Shown: positions 22,640 through 34,538, counted from the stretch's first letter. The stretch is 64,000 nucleotides of DNA from Ariolimax columbianus (GCA_036924085.1 JAVGWX010000019.1:4430141-4494140), one strand, 5' to 3'. Program-made: numbers and translations. Notes: generated from the letters alone by a model not told the origin.

Positions 22640-23145
22640 GAGACTTAAGTCTGGTCAGGCAAAACACATTGATCGGACTTGTTAGTCAGTGTCAGGCAAA
22701 ACACATTGATGAGACTTGTTAGTCAGGGTCAGGCAAAACACATTGATCAGACAATGTTAGTCAGTGTCAGGCAAAACACATTGATCGGACTTGTTAGTCA
22801 GGGTCAGGCAAAACACATTGATCAGACAATGCTAGTCAGTGTCAGGCAAAACACATTGATGAGACTTGTTAGTCAGGGTCAGGCAAAACACATTCATGAG
22901 ACTTATTAGTCAGTGTCAGGCAAAACACATTGATCGGACTTGTTAGTCAGGGTTAGGCAAAACACATTGATCGGACATGTTAGTCAGCGTACGGCAAAAC
23001 ATACTGATCAGACTTGTTTGTCGGGGTCAGACAAAACATACTGATCAGACTTGTTTGTCGGGGTCAGACAAAACATACTGATCAGACTTGTTTGTCGGGG
23101 TCAGACAAAACATACTGATCAGACATGTTAGTCAGGGTCAGACAA
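22640..23145. repeat. 37-bp tandem repeat, about 13 copies
   Basis: Unit ttgttagtcagggtcaggca plus aaacacattgatcggac. The last four units form a separate subfamily (ttgtttgtcggggtcagaca), identical among themselves, which shows local re-amplification. Confidence 0.94.
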
Positions 23146-23428
23146 AATGCTGGCCAAGACCCCCACCGAGACTTCCTCATAGAAAAGGGCTGTTCTTCTT
23201 GGCAGCCTAGTTAACGAGGTCGAGATCTACGTGATCCCCGAAGTAGTGAGCGAAACGCAGACGAAGTCAAGCATAGCACACCCGCCTCCATGACCCTGGC
23301 CTACCTTCATCAGTATGCTCCGAATTTTAGGACAGCTACTGCAACCTGCCACCTAACGCCCATTTCAGGTCGCACAAAACAGTAAACCTACTCATTGTGT
23401 GCATTCATAACAACAATAACAACAACAA
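23145..23428 (+). mobile_element. CAA-tailed interspersed repeat family, copy B
   Basis: Shares GGGCTGTTCTTCTTGGCAG, GATCCCCGAAGTAGTGAGC, AGTCAAGCATAGCACA, CTACCTTCATCAGTATGCTC and CAACCTGCCACCTAACG with 2915-3262. It ends in AACAACAATAACAACAACAA (about 23407-23427). The 59-kb copy has an (AAC)n run at the same relative place, so the tail belongs to the element. Confidence 0.72.
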
Positions 23429-23838
23429 TTGTATAAGGTTTTAATATGTACGGCAACCCCCGAATTCTCCCGACCACCTTTGTCTACCCTGCACTCGTCC
23501 TCTCTGTACTATACTTCCACATCATCACATCCGTTCAAGTTGAACCCCCACAGCGACCGAGTCCTGATTGCACCAAATCTTGAACCAAGTGTCCTTTTGA
23601 ACGCGGTACGCCCCAATTGGGTCCTGGTATCAGTTTCTATTCTTCGGCACTACCGCCATTATTCTCATTGTTAAAGACTTGATGTGCTTTCTGTTTTTGT
23701 GTTATTAGTTTGGGGGAAACTCATCTGTATTTCTGAGCTTCGCCTAACTTGTGTATTATTATGGACATGTATTTCTGAGCTCAGTACATCCACACAGGCA
23801 TGACCTTAGTTATAAGAAGACCCACATCACTCGTTACA
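23429..23838. other. No recognisable feature
   Basis: Unique-looking sequence with an 81-codon plus-strand frame that I cannot match to anything. Confidence 0.4.
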
Positions 23839-23839
23839 C

Positions 23840-24503
23840 ACACACAAGAGCACATTACTTCACACCACTTGTCAGCGACACATTCACACACAGAGAAGAC
23901 CACATAACTACATACCACTTGTCAGCTACACATTCACACACAGAGAAGACCCCATAACTTCACACCACTTGTCAGCGACACATTTACACACACACAGAGA
24001 AGACCACATAACTTCATACCACTTGTCAGCGACACATTTACACACACACAGAGAAGACCACATAACTTCATACCACTTGTCAGCGACACATTCACACACA
24101 GAGAAGACCACATAACTTCATACCACTTGTCAGCGACACATTTACACACACACAGAGAAGACCACATAACTTCATACCACTTGTCAGCGACACATTCACA
24201 CACAGAGAAGACCACATAACTTCATACCACTTGTCAGCGACACATTCACACACAGAGAAGACCACATAACTTCACACCACTTGTCAGCGACACATTCACA
24301 CACAGAGAAGACCACATAACTTCACACCACTTGTCAGCGACACATTCACACACAGAGAAGACCACATAACTTCACACCACTTGTCAGCGACACATTCACA
24401 CACAGAGAAGACCACATAACTTCATACCACTTGTCAGCGACACATTCACACACAGAGAAGACCACATAACTTCACACCACTTGTCAGCGACACATTCACA
24501 CTA
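23840..24503. repeat. 50-bp tandem repeat, about 13 copies
   Basis: Unit ttcataccacttgtcagcga plus cacattcacacacagagaag and accacataac. CA-slippage (ACACACA vs ACACACACACA) gives 50- and 54-bp forms in alternating blocks. Confidence 0.95.
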
Positions 24504-24509
24504 ATATTC

Positions 24510-24716
24510 TTAGAACCCCATATGATCTGATGCCCCTAGAACCCCATATGATCTGATGCCCCTAGAACCCCATATGATCTGATGCCCCTAGAACCCCAAA
24601 TGATCTGATGCCCCTGGAACCCAATATGATCTGATGCCCCTAGAACCCCATATGATCTAATGCTCCTAGAACCCCATATGATCTGATGCCCCTATAACCC
24701 CATATGATCTGATACC
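24510..24716. repeat. 26-bp tandem repeat, about 8 copies
   Basis: Unit ccctagaaccccatatgatc plus tgatgc. Starts immediately after the 50-bp array ends. Confidence 0.93.
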
Positions 24717-24792
24717 CAACCACTCTGTACGGGACAATCACCTCTAAACATCTGCCCATCATAAGTGCGACATGAACTAGAGACGTCAGATT

Positions 24793-24965
24793 GTATAGGT
24801 GAATGTCATCAGTAAACCTCTAACAGTTTAAGGCCCCATGGCAGAAAACCGACCACCGACACTTAATAACTGCTTGCATAAACACCCTCCCAAAAAACCC
24901 CTCTCCAAAACACACCTCCCCACGCTAACAAATTAGTCAAAGCACGAGCACAAATATTTAGGGCC
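24793..24965 (+). repeat. Left 173-bp direct repeat flanking the LINE
   Basis: Aligns without gaps to 27378-27550. I count five substitutions in 173 positions (about 97% identity). It begins GTATAGGTGAATGTCATC and ends ATATTTAGGGCC. The LINE begins directly after it. Confidence 0.92.
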
Positions 24966-27377
24966 AAATTAACAATGAGTGAAATGGAAGAGGCCATGAG
25001 AACATTAAAGAGAAGGAAATCTCCCGGAAAAGACGGGATAACAAACGAAATGCTGATGGGGCTCGGCCAAACAGCGAAGAGGAAACTGCTATCGGTCCTG
25101 AACCAAAGCTGAAAAAGGGGAATTGTACCCCAGGCATGGAAAGACGCAGTACTTGTACCAGTACCAAAGAATGGAAAGGACAAAACAGATCCGAATGGAT
25201 ACAGGCCTATCGACCTACTGAGCTGTGTTGGCAAACTGATGGAACGTATGATAAACACCAGACTGATGTGGCATCTGGAAGAAAAACGAATACTAATTCC
25301 ACAGCAAGCCGGCTTTAGACAGCACAGATCCACTGAGGACCAGGTCATCCTCATAGCCCAGGAAATAGAAGATGCCTACCAGGCACAGAAACACACAGTA
25401 GCGGTTTGGGTGGACCTGGAAAAGGCATTTGACAAAGTCTGGAAAGACGGATTAGAGTCAAGCTAAGGAGAAGTGAAGTTTGAGGCAGAATGTACAAGTG
25501 GATCAACCACTACCTCAAACAAAGAACGGCCAGAGTCCAAGTACAAGGGCAGATGAGCAAAAAGGTGACACTCGAGCAGGGAGTACCCCAAAGGGGAGTA
25601 CTGTCACCCAAACTCTTCCTGGTGTATATAAATAACATTACAGAGAATATACCAAGAAGAGTCCATAGCTCAATGTTTGCAGACGATCTGGCTATGTGGA
25701 GCTCTGAAAAGAATCTCACCATAGCAAGAAATCGGATGCAGCAGGTCCTAACATCGCTGGAAGAGTGGGCGAACTCATGGCTGGTCAAAATAAACGAGGA
25801 GAAAACCACATGCACAATATTCTCGTTTCAATCAAACCCCAAAATACAAAATTAAGTCTAAATGGCAAATTCCTGCAGCCAAACGACAACCCAAACTATC
25901 TGGGAGTCACATTTGATCGGCGCATGACATGGAAAAGTCAGATCGAGAGAAACCGAATGAGAGCCAGAGAAAGAATGGCAATCATGAGGAAACTTACTGG
26001 CACAAGCTGGGAGCAGACGAAAGCATACTAAAGAAACTGTATACTGGAAGAGTGAGACCAGTTCTCGAGTATGGCATTGCGGCATGGACAACAGCAGCGA
26101 AGGCGAACTTCGATAAAGTTAACAAACTTCAAAACCAAGCCATGAGAATTATAACAGGAGGCATGACGTCAACGCCAATTGTAGAACTTGAAAAGATTAC
26201 AAAACTGCAATCCATGACCGACAGAAGAGACTGCAGAGCCCAGCTGCAGTCAGAGAAACTCCGAAGACTGACTGACCATCCAATGCACCAGAGACTAAAC
26301 AATTTGGGAAATGGGAAACTAAAGCGGAGAAACTTTGCAGAAATAGCCAAAGCAAAGATGCACGAAGATCCCATAAACGCACTAACAACACCAAAGCCCA
26401 TCACTACTGTACGAAAACCTACCTGGAGGCAGGATATATTTCCAGAGGTGGTAGAAAATATACCAGGTATTGGAAACAAAAACTGCCAGACTGAAAAAGA
26501 AAGGAGAGATACTACCCTTAGTTTTATATCGAAAAACTACCCAAGCATGGACTGGACCCATGCATACACCGACGGTTCTGTAACAAACACTACACAGAAC
26601 GGAGGGGCAGGAGCATTCCTGAACCTACCAAATGGCAGAAAAATAACACTGTCATTCGCTACTGGTAAGTACACAAGCAATTTCAGAGCGGAGGCAGAGG
26701 CACTGAGGGCGGCAGTGGAAGAAATGGTGACACATAAAGAAAATGAAAGCCATACAGTCCTGCTTACAGATGCTCTCGCCGTAGTCACAGCACTAAAAAG
26801 CCAGAAAAACACTGAGCTTAATGACTTAAGAACAGCACTCTGTCAACTATGCCAGCAGTCCGCACCAAAAAGGGTAGTGGTACAGTGGGTCCCATCACAC
26901 TGCAACATCCAAGGCAACGAGGAGGCAGACAGACTGGCAAAAGAAGGTGCAAGACTACCCCAAACAGATACTAGTATGACGTACGAAAAGTCAAAACGGC
27001 TTATTAAAGCCAGATACATGACCAAATGGGAAACCGAACATTCTGGTTACACCAAAAACGATGCATATTACCAGTTGAACAGAAGAGAGCAGGTCGTTGT
27101 CTTCAGACTTCGCACTGGCCACAATAGACTGAGGTACCACCTATTCAACAAATTGCAGATAGGTGGAACCGACGAATGCCCGTGCGTTACCGGGAAAATG
27201 ACCGCTGAACATCTGTTGCAGAACTGCCCGACATACGAGGATCAGAGAGAGCAGATGTGGCCATCACCAGTGGAACCACAAGACAAGCTCTATGGCAGTA
27301 TCGACAGCCTCAGGATGACCGCCGCTTTTTTCGAAAAAATAATGGTTACTGCGTACGATGAAGAAGAAGAAGAAGAA
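24966..27377 (+). mobile_element. 5'-truncated LINE with RT and RNase H (Jockey/I-like superfamily)
   Basis: Non-LTR retrotransposon copy that starts inside the reverse transcriptase domain. Visible in order: fingers motif KRRKSPGKDGITNEMLMGL at 24997; RT motif with NGYRPIDLLSCVGKLMERM at about 25194; VDLEKAFDKVW with the first catalytic Asp at about 25411; LEQGVPQRGVLSPKLF at 25573; FADDL, the catalytic Asp pair, at about 25678. An RNase H domain follows (YTDGSV at 26565, AEAEAL at 26692, TDALAV, NEEADRLAK at 26920: Asp-Glu-Asp-Asp all present). The C terminus has a Cys/His knuckle (CPC...H...C at 27177-27226). A stop at about 25110, a frame break near 25450 and another near 25850-26030 inactivate it. 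It ends in (GAA)5 and is bracketed by 173-bp direct repeats. Confidence 0.93.
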
Positions 27378-27416
27378 GTATCGGTGAATGTCATCAGTAA
27401 ACCTCTAACAGTTTAA
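25929..27416 (+). pseudogene. ORF2 3' part: RT thumb, RNase H and zinc knuckle
   Basis: Longest open segment of the LINE, nominally 495 codons. Its real homologous portion begins near codon 35 (LKKLYTGRVRPVLEYGIAAW, the conserved region after the RT palm). Residues about 212-345 form the RNase H domain with D, E, D and D in place. Residues about 415-435 form the Cys/His knuckle. The first codons (MEKSDREKPNESQ) are out-of-frame reading of the RT thumb and should not be taken as an N terminus. The last 12 residues come from the GAA tail and the flanking direct repeat. The frame is largely intact, which suggests that the copy is fairly young, but the upstream breaks prevent a full protein. Confidence 0.9.
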
Positions 27417-27550
27417 GGCCCCATGGCAGAAAACCGACCACCGACACTTAATGACTGCTTGTATAAACACCCTCCCAAAAAACCCCTCCCCAAAACACAC
27501 CTCCCCACGCTAACAAATTAGTCAAAGCACGAGCACAAATACTTAGGGCC
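27378..27550 (+). repeat. Right 173-bp direct repeat flanking the LINE
   Basis: Partner of 24793-24965, same length with no indel. It follows the GAA tail directly. Confidence 0.92.
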
Positions 27551-27954
27551 CTCCTTTTGCCAAGGGAAAATGAGATAAGGACGATCAAGCGAGTAAACAA
27601 ATCGATATTCGAGCGTTTCTTATCGTTTTGTTTAGGACCCGGCGTCGGTAAGCCGTATCTGAAAGGAAGGGCAAAGTGCCGGACGGAGACTCTAGGTGAA
27701 TGATCTTAACAGAGGGAAATGATATACTGTTACTTATAGTCACAAACTAAAAGACGAATGCATTCTGTGAGTGGTGAACGTGTTACAGAGAAGAGAACAG
27801 GTCAACTACTACACTGAGAAAATGATGGTATCTGCACGTGTTTGTCAGTCGTTGTCTAGTGCTATACAGAGTGTTCCATTTAGTTGGCCTCGGAAAGAGA
27901 AACACTCCTGATAGAAGACTCTCCAAGTCATGGTTTTAATCATTATGTATTCGT
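27551..27954. other. No recognisable feature
   Basis: Unique-looking sequence right of the LINE insertion site. Confidence 0.4.
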
Positions 27955-28450
27955 CTGGTTCCCGCTGGAACATAGGACCACAACAGATGCTCTCCATCTC
28001 TGCCTGTTCTGTGCCGCCTTCTTGTGTCCGCCCAGACCCTGATTAAACTGCCTTCAGCTTCAACCGTTCGCGGCCAGGTGTTCCTTGGCCTTCCCACTGT
28101 CTCTTACCTTGAGGGCTCTAATCATGCGCATGTCTGGCTATGCTTTCCGGCTTCTTTCTGAAGGTGTATCCTGTCCATCCCGACTTTTTCTCCACAATGT
28201 CCTGCTGTGTCGTGCACTTTACCACTTATCTATAATTAGACACGTGTTACCAAAACTCTGCAGTCTGATGCCCTTATTCACATGGCATGTCTCGGAGCCA
28301 TGCAGCAGGTACGACGTTATATTTGTGTTAAACAGCCAGACATTATTCTCCATAGAGAATTCTGTCGAGCTCCATGTTGGGTCAAAAAGTGCTATAAGCA
28401 AATATGACCTTGCTAATTCTATCGTGCCTGTCTTGGGCTGTTCCTCTGTC
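27955..28450 (-). pseudogene. LINE ORF2 C-terminal half, decayed
   Basis: Read on the minus strand from 28450 down: WSSTEFSMENNVWLFNTNI, then LLHGSETCHVNKGI, match the LINE motif WSSTxLSxKTKLRLFNTNVKS/VLLYGSETWxxxKGI that follows the RT palm. Further along, GWTGYTFRKKPESIARHAHD, SPQGKRQWEGQGTP and a final CCGPMFQRE correspond to the WIGHTLRKxxxSIxRQALxW, NPQGKRKRGRPRxTW and ALCSxG motifs of the ORF2 tail. Several frameshifts and stops separate these. No RT catalytic residues remain. The upstream (5') edge of the remnant coincides with the start of the 13-bp array at 28441. Confidence 0.82.
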
Positions 28451-29575
28451 TGTATCAATTGTCTGTATCAATTGTCTGTATCAATTGTCTGTATCAATCA
28501 CTTGTATGTATCACTTGTCAGTATCACTTGTCTGTATCAATTGTCTGTATTCATTGTCTGTATCAATCACTTGTCTGTATCAATTGTCTGTATCAATCAC
28601 TTGTCTGTATCACTTGTCTGTATCAATCACTTGTCTGTATCAATTGTCTGTATCAATTGTCGTATCAATCAATTGTCTGTATCACTTGTCTGTATCAATC
28701 AATTGTCTGTATTAATTGTCTGTATAAATTGTTTGTATCAATCAATTGTCTGTATCAATTGTCTGTATCAATTGTCTGTATCAATTGTTTGAATCACTTG
28801 TCTGTATCAATTGTCTGTATCACTTGTCTGTATCAATTGTCTGTATCACTTGTCTGCATCAATTGTCTGTATCAATTGTCTGTATCATTTGTCTGTTTCA
28901 ATCACTTGTCTGTATCACTTGTCTGTATCAATTGTCTGTATCAATTGTCTGTATCAATCACTTGTCTGTATCAATTGTCTGTATCAATTATCTGTATCAA
29001 TTGTCTGTATCACTTGTCTGTATCAATCACTTGTCTGTATCAATAACTTGTCTGTATAAATTGTCTGTGTCAATTGTCTGTATCAATCACTTGTCTGTAT
29101 CAATTGTCTGTATCAATTGTCTGTATCAATTATCTGTATTAATTGTCTGTATCAATTGTCTGTATCAATCACTTGTCTGTATCAATTGTCTGTATCACTT
29201 GTCTGTATCACTTGTCTTTATCAATTGTCTGTATCAATTGTCTGTATCAATTGTCTGTATCACTTGTCTGTATCAATTGTTTGTATCAATTGTCTGTATC
29301 AATCAATTGTCTATATCAATTGTCTGTATCAGTTATCTGTTTCACTTGTCTGTATCAATCACGTGTCTGTATCAATTGTCTGTATCAATTGTCTGTATCA
29401 ATTAATTGTCTATATCAATTGTCTGTATCAGTTATCTGTATCACTTGTCTGTATCAATCACTTGTCTGTATCATTTGTCTGTATCACTTGTCTGTATCAA
29501 TCAATTGTCTGTATCAATTGTTTGTATCAATTGTCTGTTTCAATTGCCTGTATCAATTGTGCACTTCTTCAATTA
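28441..29575. repeat. 13/17-bp array, TGTCTGTATCAAT
   Basis: About 1.1 kb of TGTCTGTATCAAT (13 bp) and TGTCTGTATCAATCACT (17 bp) units in mixed order. All three plus-strand frames stay open for 100-220 codons (SVSIVCINCLYQL type) because no unit phase makes a stop. Not evidence of coding. Confidence 0.96.
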
Positions 29576-29769
29576 TCTGACTATTAATCGTGATGGGCTG
29601 TCTTTGTTTGCGGTTTGTTTCTTTTTTCTTTTGTTTTGTTCGCACTAATCTGCAATCCCAGGTACTTGCGTTTTATTTCACCTCAAACAAAGAAATATAT
29701 AATTTTAGCACGAAATGTGAGAACAGTGACGTCACAAAATAGTTCACTTTAACTGAAGGGGTGCCAAAC

Positions 29770-30540
29770 ATGTCTGTCTGACCTCAGCTTGTCCCACATC
29801 TCTGTCTGAACTTAGCGTGACACACATCTCTGTCTGAACTTAGCGTGACACACATCCCTATCTGACCCCAGCTTGTCACACATCACTGTCTGAACTTAGC
29901 GTGACACACATCACTGTCTGAACTTAGCGTGACACACATCCCTGTCTGAACTTAGCGTGACACACATCCCTGTCTGAACTTAGCGTGACACACATCCCTG
30001 TCTGAACTTAGCGTGACACACATCCCTGTCTGAACTTAGCGTGACACACATCCCTGTCTGAACTTAGCGTGACACACATCCCTGTCTGAACTTAGCGTGA
30101 CACACATCCCTGTCTGACTCCAGCTTGTCCCACATCTCTGTTTGGACCCAGCTTGTCCCACATCTCTGTCTGAACTTAGCGTAACACACATCCCTGTCTG
30201 ACCCCAGCTTGTCACTCATCCCTGTCTGACCCCAGCTTGTCACACATCTCTCTCTGACCCCAGCTTGTCACACATCACTGTCTGAACTTAGCGTGACACA
30301 CATTCTTGTCTGAGCCCAGCTTGTCACTCATCCCTGTCTGACCCCAGCTTGTCACACATCTCTCTCTGACCCCAGCTTGTCACACATCTCTCTCTGACCC
30401 CAGCTTGTCACACATCTCTCTCTGACCCCAGCTTGTCACACATCTCTCTCTGACCCCAGCTTGTCACACATCTCTCTCTGACCCCAGCTTGTCACACATC
30501 ACTGTCTGAACTTAGCGTGACACACATCCTTGTCTGACCC
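29770..30540. repeat. 28-bp tandem repeat, about 27 copies, two subfamilies
   Basis: Subfamily 1: tgtctgaacttagcgtgaca plus cacatccc. Subfamily 2: tctctgaccccagcttgtca plus cacatctc. They occur in blocks, with hybrids at the borders, as expected from unequal exchange. Confidence 0.95.
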
Positions 30541-31150
30541 CAAAAGCTTCCTCTGCACGCACGCCCCAAAAATAATAAGTATGACAATACAACTAAACAT
30601 GTTCTGGATTGAAACTCGCGGCGGAAGAGATGACGGGGAGGTTCGAGTATATCTAATCAAGAACAGTGAAGGTAGAGGCCCTATGGACCTGCGTCATGGG
30701 CGGAACTCAAAAAGCCCGCCCAAATTAGAAATACGGGGGACGGCATTTTGTAAGGAGCATCGTTGGAATAAGTGTCTGCCCTTGACAACAAGTGCCTATC
30801 TCATTATTCCTCTGCTTGTTCCTCTCTCGTTCCAACCGGAGTACAGGGCCACTACCACAGCTGAACTTCTTTAGGAACATTTCCCCAAATTATTTTGCGT
30901 AGTTTTTATAGCAATTTGTTTTACATTATTCAGTTGCTAGCCCCATGCACAACTCTCTGTAATCACCGTTTAGGATATACACGGAGATGCAGTGGGCCTA
31001 TTCTCTTCTCCCCAGTAAGAGATCCAGTAACCCAGTGACGAGGTATTTGTGAAAGATGCGTTCGATGGCACGCCTCTGCAATATTTATCGCTTCGTTTGG
31101 TCAAACTGTGCTGGCTAGAAATGGACATTCATTATACTCCGTGGCCAATG
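30541..31150. other. No clear gene; possible old retroposon debris
   Basis: About 600 bp with no tandem structure. 30938-30975 recurs at 20983-21020. The segment near 30790-30860 (minus) vaguely resembles a LINE ORF2 end (VVALYSGW), but too weakly to call. Confidence 0.35.
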
Positions 31151-31156
31151 TATAAT

Positions 31157-31178
31157 TTCTGCTATCTCTCTCTCTATC

Positions 31179-31215
<37 letters not shown>
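31157..31215. repeat. (CT)n microsatellite
   Basis: CT dinucleotides with some AT interruptions. Confidence 0.95.
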
Positions 31216-31216
<1 letters not shown>

Positions 31217-31389
31217 CGTCTGGGGGTGTGCCCATATGTGCGTGTCTGTGTGTGCGCGCGCGGGCCTTCAAGTAACGGATAAATGTTGCAAAATGACATT
31301 TTGGTCAGAAATAAATGAACTTTGTCACAAGGAGCGCTTGTCGGAGTGTGGAGGGAGGGAGAGAGAGAAGGAGAGGTAATCATGGCAGT

Positions 31390-32570
31390 TGGAGAGTTAA
31401 ATTATTCAATGTTGAAGGTGAGTGAGGTGGCACATGTCTGCCATGTGGTGTGTAACTGAGGACATCTGTCATTTAGTACGCAGGAGAGAGGACAGAGGTA
31501 TGTTGAGGAGGTAGCAGGTGTGTGAAGGAGGCAGGATAAAAATGAAGAATGCAGGGTTAGGAAGGTATGAGGAGTGATATAGTTCACATGAGGAATGGAT
31601 GGGGAGTGATTTAGTTCACATGAGGGGGGCATGGGGAGTGATATAGTTCACATGAGGAAGAGAACAGGAAGTCAAGCTAGGAGGACTGAAGCAGTGGGAA
31701 CAAGCGAGAAACAAGTGGCCTCACGATTTTGGTACACAATGGGGAAGTGAGCAGGTCTAAGAGGAAGGGGTGGGGGGACACAGGTATGAGGACATCAGAA
31801 TGTGGACTGGGAGGGAGGACAAAGGAAGGAGGACACATGTATAATGACATCGAAATGTAGACTGAGGAAGGAGGACATATGAAGGAGGACACATATATGA
31901 GGACATTGGAATGCGGACTGAGGAGAGAGGACATAGGAAGGAGGACAGAGGTATGAGGACCCAGGATAGAGAACAGAGGTATAACAACACAGTAAGGAGG
32001 ACATAGGTATTAAGACAGGTTATTATGAGGGCACAGGAAGGAGGACAGAGGTGTGAGGACAGGGGTATAGGGCACAAAAAATGGACAGAGGTATGATGAC
32101 AGAGGTATGAGGACAAAGGTATGAGGACAGGGGTATGAGGACCGGGGCACGTGAGCACAGGAAGAAGGACAGAGATATGAGGACAAGGGTATGAGGACAG
32201 GTGTATCAGGACATAGGAAGGAAGACCGTGGTATGAGGGCACATGAAGGAGATCAGAGGTAGGAGGACAAGGGTATGAGGCAAACGGTATTAGGGCATAG
32301 GAAGAAGGACATAGGAATGAGGAAAGAGTTATGAGGACACAGGAAGGAGGACATAGGTATGAGGAAAGAGGTATGAGGGCACAGGAAGGAGGACATAGGT
32401 ATGAGGAAAGAGGTATGAGGGCACAGGAAGGAGGACATAGGTATGACGACAGAGGTAAGAGGAAAGGGGTATGAGGCAGCACGAAGGACGACAGGGGTAC
32501 GTGGGAACACGAAGGAGGACAGAGGTATGAGGAAAGGGGTATGAGGACACAGGTATGAGGACACGAAAAG
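31390..32570. repeat. AGGAAGGAGGACATAGGTATGAGG-type degenerate array
   Basis: About 1.2 kb. 31550-31680 holds roughly 33-bp units around GGAGTGATATAGTTCACATG. 31750-32570 holds 12-, 24- and 36-bp combinations of GGACAGAGGTAT, GAGGACACAGGAAG and GGGGTATGAGGAC. More diverged than its neighbours. Confidence 0.9.
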
Positions 32571-32623
32571 AATGACCGTTTTCTTGTACTCTCATCACCA
32601 TTCTTACTCTCATCCCTGACGAG

Positions 32624-33900
32624 TGAACGACAGCCCAGCCCCTGACAGACTTGACGCTACAGATGACTCCGGGGAATGTGAACACAGAGTGACAGAACGA
32701 CAGCCCAGCCCCTGACAGACTTGACGCTACAGATGACTCCGGGGAATGTGAACACAGAGTGACAGAACGACAGCCCAGCCCCTGACAGACTTGACGCTAC
32801 AGATGACTCCGGGGAATGTGAACACAGAGTGACAGAACGACAGCCCAGCCCCTGACAGACTTGACGCTACAGATGACTCCGGGGAATGTGAACACAGAGT
32901 GACAGAACGACAGCCCAGCCCCTGACAGACTTGACGCTACAGATGACTCCGGGGAATGTGAAACACAGAATGACAGAACGACAGCCCAGCCCCTGACAGA
33001 CTTGACGCTACAGATGACTCCGGGGAATGTGAAACACAGAGTGACAGAACGACAGCCCAGCCCCTGACAGACTTGACGCTACAGATGACTCCGGGGAATG
33101 TGAACACAGAGTGACAGAACGACAGCCCAGCCCCTGACAGACTTGACGCTACAGATGACTCCGGGGAATGTGAAACACAGAGTGACAGAACGACAGCCCA
33201 GCCCCTGACAGACTTGACGCTACAGATGACTCCGGGGAATGTGAAACACAGAGTGACAGAACGACAGCCCAGCCCCTGACAGACTTGACGCTACAGATGA
33301 CTCCGGGGAATGTGAACACAGAGTGACAGAACGACAGCCCAGCCCCTGACAGACTTGACGCTACAGATGACTCCGGGGAATGTGAACACAGAGTGACAGA
33401 ACGACAGCCCAGCCCCTGACAGACTTGACGCTACAGATGACTCCGGGGAATGTGAAACACAGAGTGACAGAACGACAGCCCAGCCCCTGACAGACTTGAC
33501 GCTACAGATGACTCCGGGGAATGTGAAACACAGAGTGACAGAACGACAGCCCAGCCCCTGACAGACTTGACGCTACAGATGACTCCGGGGAATGTGAACA
33601 CAGAGTGACAGAACGACAGCCCAGCCCCTGACAGACTTGACGCTACAGAGGACTCCGGGGAATGTGAAACACAGAGTGACAGAACGACAGCCCAGCCCCT
33701 GACAGACTTGACGCTACAGATGACTCCAGGGAATGTGAACACAGAGTGACAGAACGACAGCCAAGCCCCTAACAGACTTGACGCTACAGATGACTCCGGG
33801 GAATGTGAACACAGAGTGACAGAACGACAGCCCAGCCCCTGACAGACTTGACGCTACAGATGACTCCGGGGAATGTGAACACAGAGTGACAGAACGACAG
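32624..33900. repeat. 70/71-bp satellite-like tandem repeat, about 18 copies
   Basis: Unit acgacagcccagcccctgac, agacttgacgctacagatga, ctccggggaatgtgaacaca, gagtgacaga (70 bp). A one-base insertion (GTGAAACACAG) gives a 71-bp form. 70- and 71-bp units are interspersed and otherwise almost identical, so homogenisation is strong. Only four or five other point differences are visible in 1.3 kb. Confidence 0.97.
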
Positions 33901-34538
33901 ACAATCGATATCGTCTCACTCGTTGGATAAATAAGATGAGTGGAGGTGTCAGGAAGAGAGATCAGATTAAAAAAAGAAAATGGTTTTGTTTCCTGTTATC
34001 TTGAGTGTTAACGATGTAAGTAAAATATGTGGGTTGAGTCTTTGACAGTTCAGTGCCTATATACACGGGCTGAAAGAGGACGAATGCATATGTGAGTGAT
34101 GAAAGTTGTGCTTGGGGCTAGTATGCATCATAATGTTAAAACATTTATATTGTATGTATCCACTACAAGAGATTGATACAGGCTTCCCGTAAGCCGGTTG
34201 ACTATCTGCAGGTAAATCATGTGCTTCACATTGGAGAGGCAAGCTGAGTTTTTGTAAATGTTTGAAAACATGTTTGCCTTAACGTTGAAGAAAATTTGTG
34301 AATGATGAAGACGCAATGTGCTCGAAGCATGTCATAAAAGGACATTAAAGAGGGTTGTGAATGCTGCTAGCAGCATCAACATGTGAAACACATATCAACA
34401 GAAACTATCATTACAAAAGCAGGTATATCAAAGTCTTCCTGAAGGAGGCCATCTGTTCTGGTGAGCCTATGCTCCGGCTGGGCTGAACAATGGACAAGAT
34501 GCAAGAAGAATAAATATATATATATACTTATATACACA
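33901..34538. other. No recognisable feature
   Basis: AT-rich unique-looking sequence. A short (TA)n run lies directly left of the mariner terminus at 34541. Confidence 0.4.

Noticed and set aside
22640..23145. CRISPR-like direct repeats of about 37 bp
   Set aside because: Units are contiguous with no unique spacers, and the context is eukaryotic. The same reasoning excludes CRISPR for the 20-, 28-, 32- and 37-bp arrays elsewhere.
24793..27550. LTR retrotransposon (173-bp repeats as LTRs)
   Set aside because: The enclosed protein is a non-LTR RT with RNase H and a GAA tail next to the right repeat. There is no primer-binding site, polypurine tract, protease or integrase, and the repeats lack TG...CA ends.
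28085..29648. Overlapping plus-strand frames rich in Cys, Ile and Leu (looks like membrane segments)
   Set aside because: All arise from the TGTCTGTATCAAT unit, which lacks stops in any phase. The apparent hydrophobic segments repeat with the DNA unit.
32329..33742. Minus-strand frames with FTFPGVICSVKSVRGWAVV repeats (looks like a signal or membrane peptide)
   Set aside because: They translate the 70/71-bp array. The frame changes with the one-base length variant, so no continuous protein is possible.
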